Shown piece by piece: positions 7,210 to 12,070 of a DNA stretch of 12,070 bases. The position numbers and the translations under genes were made by a program. The stretch comes from Piscirickettsiaceae bacterium (lineage in GTDB: Bacteria > Pseudomonadota > Gammaproteobacteria > PS1 > Pseudothioglobaceae), in NCBI GenBank assembly GCA_012963565.1, contig DTVJ01000019.1:1-12070 (forward strand), in the 5' to 3' direction. Within the stretch, counting starts at the first letter, position 1. Every line of letters starts with the position of its first letter. The notes beneath the pieces are model-generated. The model had not been told where the DNA came from, ran no database searches, and saw nothing but the letters and a program-made list of their open reading frames with translations.

Positions 7210-7950
7210 ATGGATAAAACCACACATTTTGGCTTTAAAGATGTTGATACTGATGACAAGCAAAGCTTAGTTAGGGGTGTATTCGACTCAGTAGCTAGTA
7301 AGTATGACCTTATGAACGACGTGCTTTCTTTTGGCGCACACCGCTTATGGAAACGCTACACCATTGCTTCATCCAACGTTAAAGCTGGCGACAAGGTGCT
7401 AGACATTGCCGGTGGTACTGGCGATTTAGCTATTCAATTTAGAAAAAAAGTAGGCGCTGATGGTCAAGTTATTCTCAGTGATATTAACGCTGCTATGCTG
7501 GGCGAAGGCCGAAAAAACCTAATCAACCGCGGGGTTTTTGGTGTTGAATTTGTTCAGCTTAATGCTGAGCATCTACCCTTCGAAGACAATACGTTCGACT
7601 GTGTTAGCATTGCTTTTGGCCTTAGAAACGTTACTGACAAAGACCAGGCGCTTAGAGAAATGCACCGCGTTTTAAAACCAGGCGGCTGTTTGTTGATTTT
7701 AGAATTTTCCAAAACCGATTCTGAAATGCTCAAAAAATTCTACGATTTTTACTCTTTCAGCGTGATGCCAAAACTGGGCGGCATCATTGCTGACGATGAA
7801 GATTCTTACCAATATTTGGCTGAGTCAATCCGTCAGCATCCCGATCAGGAAACGTTAAAAACTATGGTGCTGGATGCTGGCTTTGGTTTTTGTGAATATC
7901 ACAATCTATCAGGCGGTATTGTTGCCTTGCATAAGGGCATCAAGGTTTAA
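7210..7950 (+). CDS. ubiE: Demethylmenaquinone/demethylubiquinol C-methyltransferase
   Basis: UbiE is the SAM-dependent C-methyltransferase of ubiquinone synthesis, and of menaquinone synthesis where that quinone is made. The 246-residue protein is close to E. coli UbiE (251). Signature regions are VFDSVASKYDLMNDVLSFG near the N terminus, the SAM-binding loop VLDIAGGTGD (63-72), AFGLRNVTD, the LKPGG motif, and EDSYQYLAESIRQHPDQ (197-213). The start lies 12 bases after gltA with only a weak GAG as ribosome site. It is followed by ubiJ and ubiB in the same order as in E. coli, which supports a role in ubiquinone synthesis. No men genes are in view, so menaquinone cannot be judged. Confidence 0.97.
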   Translation: MDKTTHFGFKDVDTDDKQSLVRGVFDSVASKYDLMNDVLSFGAHRLWKRYTIASSNVKAGDKVLDIAGGTGDLAIQFRKKVGADGQVILSDINAAMLGEGRKNLINRGVFGVEFVQLNAEHLPFEDNTFDCVSIAFGLRNVTDKDQALREMHRVLKPGGCLLILEFSKTDSEMLKKFYDFYSFSVMPKLGGIIADDEDSYQYLAESIRQHPDQETLKTMVLDAGFGFCEYHNLSGGIVALHKGIKV

Positions 7951-7955
7951 AACCC

Positions 7956-8459
7956 ATGCAACATTTTGTGCTTGAACAGGCTCTGAACTATTTAATTGAC
8001 CATGGCAATGCCGACCTCGGTGCGCTTAATGGAAAAACCATCTACTTTGTCTTAGAAGACCTGCCACTAATGGTTAATTTTGTCTGCACTAATGACAGAA
8101 TTTTTGTAACTACGGACACTAACACTAGTGCCGATGTAGATATTAAACTCAAATCCAGTGTTTTTCTAGCACTGTTCCAAGGCGAGAATCTTACCGAACT
8201 ACTCAGGCAAGACAAAATCATCATTCATGGCGATGTCAAAACCGCTCAACTATTGGTGGATTTACTACAACAAATCGATATTGATTTAGAAGAACTGCTG
8301 TCCAAATATACTGGCGACATCATTGCTCATCAGCTTGGTAAATTGGCAAAAAATTTAAAAAAAACAAACGACAACCCACTAGAAACACTGAAAGACGAAC
8401 TGGCAACTTTGTTAATTGCCCCGTCAAAATCTGGACTGTTCAAAAACAAAGAGACTTAA
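7956..8459 (+). CDS. ubiJ: Ubiquinone biosynthesis accessory factor UbiJ (SCP2 domain, short C terminus)
   Basis: UbiJ is a lipid-binding accessory protein that, with UbiK, assembles the soluble complex of aerobic ubiquinone enzymes in E. coli. The product has 167 residues against about 201 in E. coli. An SCP2-like fold is suggested over about residues 1-110, with the segment GDVKTAQLLVDLLQQIDIDL resembling E. coli QGDIQVVQNFVALADLAEFD. The conserved SKYTGDIIAHQLGK follows. The C terminus lacks most of the coiled coil by which E. coli UbiJ contacts UbiK. Identification leans on position between ubiE and ubiB as well as on these motifs. It starts five bases after the ubiE stop, with AAGG at 7942-7945 as a possible ribosome site, and ends four bases before the ubiB ATG. 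Confidence 0.88.
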   Translation: MQHFVLEQALNYLIDHGNADLGALNGKTIYFVLEDLPLMVNFVCTNDRIFVTTDTNTSADVDIKLKSSVFLALFQGENLTELLRQDKIIIHGDVKTAQLLVDLLQQIDIDLEELLSKYTGDIIAHQLGKLAKNLKKTNDNPLETLKDELATLLIAPSKSGLFKNKET

Positions 8460-8463
8460 GCAG

Positions 8464-10068
8464 ATGCGTAGTTTAGTCAGGTTTATCAGCATCTCACGTA
8501 TTTTGATGCGCTATCGTCTTGATAGTCTAGTTTTATCCACACCCTTGCTTAAAAGCTTCAAGCCGCTTCTGTATTTAATTCCCTGGCATTACTTTCCAGT
8601 TAAACAATACACTCGGGGTGAGCGCATTCGATTAGCGTTAGAGGAGCTAGGCCCTATCTTTATTAAATTTGGCCAAACCTTATCTACCCGACGCGACCTG
8701 TTGCCAGATGACATCGGCGATGAGTTGGCAAAACTGCAAGACAAATGTCCGGCATTTGATTCGGCTGATGCCAAACAAATTATTGAACAGTCTTTAGGTG
8801 ATAGTACTGACAACCTATTCAAAAAATTTGACAAAGAGCCGCTAGCTTCAGCCTCCATCGCCCAAGTGCATACTGCTGTTACTCATGACGGCGATGAAGT
8901 GGTGGTTAAGGTAGTGCGTCCAAACATTGACAAGACTATTAAGCGTGATATCGCGTTGATGTACGCTTTGGCAAGGTTGATTAGTAAACACCCGATTAGT
9001 AAAAAAATGCGCCCCATTGAGGTTGTGGAAGAGTTTGAAGGCATCATTCTAAGCGAACTCAATATGTTAAATGAGGCTGCCAATGCTTCATTATTACGCA
9101 AGAACTTTAGCAACTCTAATTTACTCTACGTACCAGAAGTATATTGGGAACTATGTAGTGAAAATATTTTAACTACTGAGCGCATTTACGGCACGCCGGT
9201 TGGTGATATTAAACAATTAAAAGCTGATAATGTTGACCTCAAGAAATTGGCAGAAGATGGGGTAATCATCTTCTTTACTCAAGTTTTCAAGCATAACTTT
9301 TTCCATGCGGACATGCACCCTGGCAATATTTTTGTAGGCCCAGACAACAACTACATTGGTGTTGATTTTGGCATTATGGGGACACTCACTGAAGCGGACA
9401 AAGACTTTATCGCGGATATTTTTCTTGCGTTTTTTAATCAAGACTATCATGCCGTTGCAAGAGTATATATAGAGTCAGGTTGGGCCAGCGCTAGTACAGA
9501 TGTTGTGGCGTTTGAGCAAGCCATTGGCAGAATTTGTGAACCAATGTTTGAAAAACCCTTGGGCGAGATTTCTTTTGGCCAAGTACTGCTTGAGCTTCTT
9601 CAAGAAGCCAAAAATTTTGACATCACCATTCAGCCACAACTGTTATTATTAGACAAAACGCTGCTCAATATTGAAGGGCTGGGCAGGCAGCTTTACCCAC
9701 AATTAGACCTGTGGGCAACTGCAAAACCATTTTTAGAAGACTTAGTAAAAGAGAAATACAACGTGAAAAATACATTTGAAAAATTAAAACAACAAGCGCC
9801 ACAACTCTTAAAAGAAATTCCAGAACTACCTGGACTGGTGATCAACGCCCTAAAGCAAATAGAGCAAGTTAAAGGCATTAGCAACCTTTACAGCCAGCAA
9901 ACCGACGCCATTGTTAACCAATTGAAAGACAACTCTAGCAAGCAAACTGCCGCCATTTTCTCAGGTGCCTTAATCATCCTTGCTGGTATTTTAGCTACCA
10001 ATTCATTGTGGATAGCCGGTAGCGTTAGTGCTGTGGTTGGGCTACTGTTTTGGTTCAAGTCTAGATAA
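8464..10068 (+). CDS. ubiB: UbiB, ADCK-family atypical kinase-like ATPase of ubiquinone synthesis
   Basis: UbiB is a membrane-anchored ATPase of the ABC1/ADCK family needed for ubiquinone synthesis, thought to help extract lipid precursors from the membrane. The 534-residue protein shows the family's KxGQ motif (K68-F-G-Q71, in IKFGQTLSTRRDLLPDD), the Ala-rich loop ASASIAQ (128-134) replacing a kinase Gly-rich loop, the conserved lysine K149 in VVVKVVRP, the HADMHPGN loop (D283, N288) and the DFG-like D301. Two membrane helices end the protein (about 495-530), followed by WFKSR. The in-frame TTG at 8416 would extend it into ubiJ; the ATG at 8464 is preferred because RSLVRFISISRILMRYRLDSL matches the usual N terminus. 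Last gene of the long unit; the E. coli followers tatABC are replaced by rplY. Confidence 0.96.
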   Translation: MRSLVRFISISRILMRYRLDSLVLSTPLLKSFKPLLYLIPWHYFPVKQYTRGERIRLALEELGPIFIKFGQTLSTRRDLLPDDIGDELAKLQDKCPAFDSADAKQIIEQSLGDSTDNLFKKFDKEPLASASIAQVHTAVTHDGDEVVVKVVRPNIDKTIKRDIALMYALARLISKHPISKKMRPIEVVEEFEGIILSELNMLNEAANASLLRKNFSNSNLLYVPEVYWELCSENILTTERIYGTPVGDIKQLKADNVDLKKLAEDGVIIFFTQVFKHNFFHADMHPGNIFVGPDNNYIGVDFGIMGTLTEADKDFIADIFLAFFNQDYHAVARVYIESGWASASTDVVAFEQAIGRICEPMFEKPLGEISFGQVLLELLQEAKNFDITIQPQLLLLDKTLLNIEGLGRQLYPQLDLWATAKPFLEDLVKEKYNVKNTFEKLKQQAPQLLKEIPELPGLVINALKQIEQVKGISNLYSQQTDAIVNQLKDNSSKQTAAIFSGALIILAGILATNSLWIAGSVSAVVGLLFWFKSR

Positions 10069-10091
10069 GATTTCTTTTGGTCGTCTTTTCG

Positions 10092-10101
10092 GGTAAAATT
10101 A
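10092..10101 (+). promoter_or_regulatory. Candidate -10 region of a promoter for rplY
   Basis: GGTAAAATTA contains the -10-like TAAAAT (10094-10099) and is identical to the decamer ahead of aroQ (2372-2381). The hexamer 17 bases upstream (10071-10076, TTTCTT) is a poor -35 match. Transcription would begin near 10106, giving a leader of about 80 bases that holds both hairpins before rplY. Weak evidence, supported mainly by position and the repeated decamer. Confidence 0.35.
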
Positions 10102-10107
10102 TCACCT

Positions 10108-10134
10108 CGATATGTTTGGTCGCAAAACATATTG
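10108..10134 (+). other. Hairpin in the rplY leader
   Basis: CGATATGTTT (10108-10117) pairs with AAACATATTG (10125-10134) in ten consecutive pairs including one G-U, around a seven-base loop (ggtcgca). It lies between the candidate promoter and the terminator-like hairpin. No poly-T follows, so it is not a terminator itself. It could be a protein-binding or antitermination element, but nothing in the sequence names its partner. Confidence 0.6.
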
Positions 10135-10140
10135 CTTAAC

Positions 10141-10166
10141 GGCACCCAATTGGTGGGTGTTTTTTT
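10141..10166 (+). terminator. Intrinsic-terminator-like hairpin just upstream of rplY
   Basis: CACCCA (10143-10148) pairs with TGGGTG (10154-10159) around the loop attgg; two more G-U pairs are possible outside (10141-10142 with 10160-10161). Seven Ts (10160-10166) and, after one A, six more Ts follow. It fits a rho-independent terminator for the aroQ-ubiB unit. The rplY ribosome site begins only eight bases after the first T run, leaving no room for a promoter in between, so rplY transcripts must pass through it. Confidence 0.7.
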
Positions 10167-10184
10167 ATTTTTTGGAGAGTCAAA

Positions 10185-10877
10185 ATGAGCATGACAATTA
10201 ATGCAACAACAAGAGATGACCAGGGCAAAGGTGCGAGCCGCCGCCTGCGTCGTGAAGAGCAAGTACCTGCTATTGTTTACGGTGCGGGCAAAGATCCTAG
10301 CGCAATTACGCTAAACATACACGAAATTACTCACTTATTAGAAAAAGAAGAGGCCTTTACTTCAGTTCTAGACTTAGTGATAGACAAAAAAATAGAGCCT
10401 GTAATTGTTAAAGACTTACAGCGCCACCCTGCTAAAAATTGCATCACTCACGTTGACTTATTACGAATCAACCTGAAGAAAGCACTTGTAACAAGCATCC
10501 CACTACACTATCTCGGTGAAGATGACAACGAGGCAATGCGCTTAGGTGCAATTCTTAATCAGTTTGTCACCAGCATTGAGGTTTCTTGCTTACCAGCAGA
10601 CCTACCTAATGGCATCGATGTAGATATCAGTGGTCTTGCGATTGGAGACCATATTAGCTTAACAGGTCTTAACATACCTGAAGGTGTGACAATCACCGCA
10701 CTTACGCATGGTGATATTGAGGCACACGACCAAAGTGTTGTTGCAGTTCAAGAACCTAAGATGATGGCTGAAGAAGTGGAAGAAGTTGCTGATGTTGAAG
10801 AAGCAGCTGAGGGTGATGAAGCGGCTGAAGGTGGCGATGAAGAAGCTGAAAAAGGCGATTCAGATAAAAATTCTTAA
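10185..10877 (+). CDS. rplY: Large ribosomal subunit protein bL25, long (CTC/TL5) form
   Basis: bL25 binds 5S rRNA in the central protuberance of the 50S subunit. The 230-residue protein is the long form: an L25-type RNA-binding domain (about 4-93, with GKGASRRLRREEQVPAIVYG near the start), a second beta-rich domain (about 98-188, including GDHISLTGLNIPEGV), and an acidic low-complexity tail (about 193-230) rich in Glu, Asp, Ala and Gly. E. coli L25 has only the first domain (94 residues). GGAGAG (10174-10179) lies five bases from the ATG at 10185; a second in-frame ATG at 10191 is a less well spaced alternative. The gene heads rplY-pth-ychF and is preceded by two hairpins, one terminator-like, which suggests transcript-level control. 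E. coli rplY is known to be autogenously controlled, but the element here looks different. Confidence 0.95.
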   Translation: MSMTINATTRDDQGKGASRRLRREEQVPAIVYGAGKDPSAITLNIHEITHLLEKEEAFTSVLDLVIDKKIEPVIVKDLQRHPAKNCITHVDLLRINLKKALVTSIPLHYLGEDDNEAMRLGAILNQFVTSIEVSCLPADLPNGIDVDISGLAIGDHISLTGLNIPEGVTITALTHGDIEAHDQSVVAVQEPKMMAEEVEEVADVEEAAEGDEAAEGGDEEAEKGDSDKNS

Positions 10878-10893
10878 TTTGGACTAAACTATC

Positions 10894-11469
10894 ATGGCGA
10901 TAAAACTGATTGTTGGCTTGGGCAACCCAGGCAAAGATTATCAGTCTCATCGCCATAATGTTGGCTTTTGGTTTGTAGATGCGCTTGCGCATTTGTATTC
11001 AGGCTCCTTTAAAAAAGAGACTAAGTTCGTTGGTGATGTAGCACAAGTTGCTATAGCGGGCATGACACTACGTCTGCTCAAGCCAAATACCTACATGAAC
11101 CGCTCGGGTCAGTCTATTCAAAGCATTGCTAAATTCTATCAAATTAACCCAGATGAAATTTTAGTGGCGCACGATGATTTAGACCTCAACCCTGGCATCG
11201 CCAGAATTAAATTTGGTGGTGGGCACGGCGGTCACAACGGTCTAAGGGATACGATTAAGGCATTAAGCAGCAGTGACTTTTACCGACTAAGAATCGGCAT
11301 TGGCCACCCAGGAGACAGGTCAAAAGTGGCTGATTTTGTCTTACATGTGCCTAACAAATCAGAGGTCGAACCAATTCAAACCGCATTAGTAGAATCGCTG
11401 AATGTAATTGAACAAGTCGTCAAAGGCGAAATCGAACAAGCAATGAAGACACTACATACACAAGGATAA
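10894..11469 (+). CDS. pth: Peptidyl-tRNA hydrolase
   Basis: Pth hydrolyses the ester bond of peptidyl-tRNAs that fall off ribosomes, recycling tRNA. The 191-residue protein has the usual bacterial length (E. coli 194). Active-site residues are visible: N11 in IVGLGNPGKDY, catalytic H21 in HRHNVGFW, D94/D95 in AHDDLDLNPG, and H114-N115 in GGHGGHNGLRD. The stretch LKPNTYMNRSGQS is also a family hallmark. It starts 16 bases after rplY with only a weak GGA as ribosome site, and ends two bases before ychF. rplY-pth-ychF is a common bacterial arrangement and supports all three calls. Confidence 0.97.
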   Translation: MAIKLIVGLGNPGKDYQSHRHNVGFWFVDALAHLYSGSFKKETKFVGDVAQVAIAGMTLRLLKPNTYMNRSGQSIQSIAKFYQINPDEILVAHDDLDLNPGIARIKFGGGHGGHNGLRDTIKALSSSDFYRLRIGIGHPGDRSKVADFVLHVPNKSEVEPIQTALVESLNVIEQVVKGEIEQAMKTLHTQG

Positions 11470-11471
11470 AA

Positions 11472-12070
11472 ATGGGATTTAAATGTGGTATTGTTGGCTT
11501 GCCCAACGTCGGAAAATCAACCCTATTTAATGCGCTGACTCAAGCAGGTATTGAATCCGCCAACTATCCGTTTTGTACTATTGAGCCAAATGTTGGCATT
11601 GTGCCTATGAATGACAAACGCCTAGAGCAGTTAGCCGATATCGTTAATCCTAAAAAAATTCTCCCTACTACCATGGAGTTTGTTGATATTGCAGGCTTGG
11701 TTGAGGGCGCTTCAAAGGGTGAAGGTCTAGGCAATCAGTTTTTGACTAACATTCGTGAAACCGATGCCATTGTGCATGTGGTTCGTTGTTTTGAAAACGA
11801 TGACATTATTCATGTTTCGGGAAAAGTATCGCCATTAGACGATATTGAAATTATCAACACAGAGTTAGTATTAGCTGACCTAACAGCCGTTGAAAAACTT
11901 TATCAAAAAGCGGTTAAGAATACCAAGTCTGGTCAAAAAGAGGGCTTGCCACTCAAAGATTTGCTAGAAAAAATCTTGCCGGCACTTGAGGCTGGTGAAA
12001 GTGCACGCACACTATCATTTAATGATGATGAACTTAAGCTGCTCAAAGGTTTTCAACTGCTCACCATCAA
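11472..12070 (+). CDS. ychF: Ribosome-binding ATPase YchF (partial, runs off the window end)
   Basis: YchF (OLA1 family) is an Obg-related NTPase that binds ribosomes and prefers ATP; in E. coli it is linked to oxidative stress response. Only the first 199 codons of about 363 are present. The product begins MGFKCGIVGLPNVGKSTLFN, with the P-loop GLPNVGKST at 9-17; the hydrophobic residue after Gly in the loop is typical of this family. ANYPFCTIEPNVGIVP follows (switch I region), then the G3 motif DIAGLVEGASKGEGLGNQFL, where the Glu after LV is Lys in E. coli. The part after about residue 130 fits the start of the helical insertion. AAGGAT overlapping the pth stop is the likely ribosome site; the ATG is two bases after that stop. 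Confidence 0.96.
   Translation, partial: MGFKCGIVGLPNVGKSTLFNALTQAGIESANYPFCTIEPNVGIVPMNDKRLEQLADIVNPKKILPTTMEFVDIAGLVEGASKGEGLGNQFLTNIRETDAIVHVVRCFENDDIIHVSGKVSPLDDIEIINTELVLADLTAVEKLYQKAVKNTKSGQKEGLPLKDLLEKILPALEAGESARTLSFNDDELKLLKGFQLLTI

Noticed and set aside
8416..8463. TTG start for ubiB inside ubiJ
   Set aside because: The 16 added residues are a frame-shifted reading of the ubiJ end; the ATG at 8464 gives the normal UbiB N terminus.
9888..10262. 124-residue antisense open frame spanning the ubiB end, the leader and the rplY start
   Set aside because: It crosses the hairpins and both genes, its translation resembles no family, and no promoter or ribosome site was seen.
10763..10865. 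Purine-rich repetitive stretch at the end of rplY as a separate repeat
   Set aside because: It is explained by the acidic Glu/Ala/Gly tail common in long-form L25 proteins; no clean repeat unit is present.

Overview
This window is a compact, chromosomal housekeeping region of a bacterium, almost certainly a gammaproteobacterium. The evidence is the E. coli-like order ubiE-ubiJ-ubiB, an ErpA very close to the E. coli protein, and the gene string dsbD-aroQ-accB-accC known from pseudomonads and relatives. Base composition is AT-leaning (about 40% GC by eye). A free-living or host-associated sulfur oxidiser of the SUP05/Thioglobus type would fit the composition and compactness, but that is only a guess. 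All 13 genes lie on the + strand. I saw no tRNA, rRNA, CRISPR array, insertion sequence, phage gene or sign of horizontal transfer.

Layout. (1) Positions 1-2300: dsbD, the inner-membrane reductant transporter, with a likely promoter (TATAAT at 30-35) lying inside the longest possible reading frame. This points to a TTG start at 63. (2) Positions 2301-2409: a short gap with a candidate extended -10 promoter. (3) Positions 2410-10068: nine genes with gaps of at most 15 bases or overlaps, apparently one transcription unit: aroQ, accB, accC, argC, erpA, gltA, ubiE, ubiJ, ubiB. It joins the shikimate pathway, malonyl-CoA formation, arginine synthesis, Fe-S delivery, citrate synthesis and ubiquinone synthesis. 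(4) Positions 10069-10184: a leader with a candidate promoter, a 10-pair hairpin and an intrinsic-terminator-like hairpin directly in front of the next gene. (5) Positions 10185-12070: rplY, pth and the first 199 codons of ychF, a translation cluster that runs off the end of the window.

How the genes fit together. AroQ makes 3-dehydroshikimate, whose chorismate product also supplies 4-hydroxybenzoate, the ring precursor of ubiquinone; UbiE, UbiJ and UbiB act on that ring later. AccB and AccC are the carrier and carboxylase of acetyl-CoA carboxylase, and GltA also consumes acetyl-CoA, so two competing fates of acetyl-CoA share a transcript. ErpA delivers Fe-S clusters to respiratory and biosynthetic enzymes. 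L25, Pth and YchF act at the ribosome.

No undescribed system was found. The points most worth a second look are the tandemly duplicated periplasmic domain of DsbD, the terminator-like element that rplY transcription must cross, and a 24-base in-frame repeat in the accB linker.
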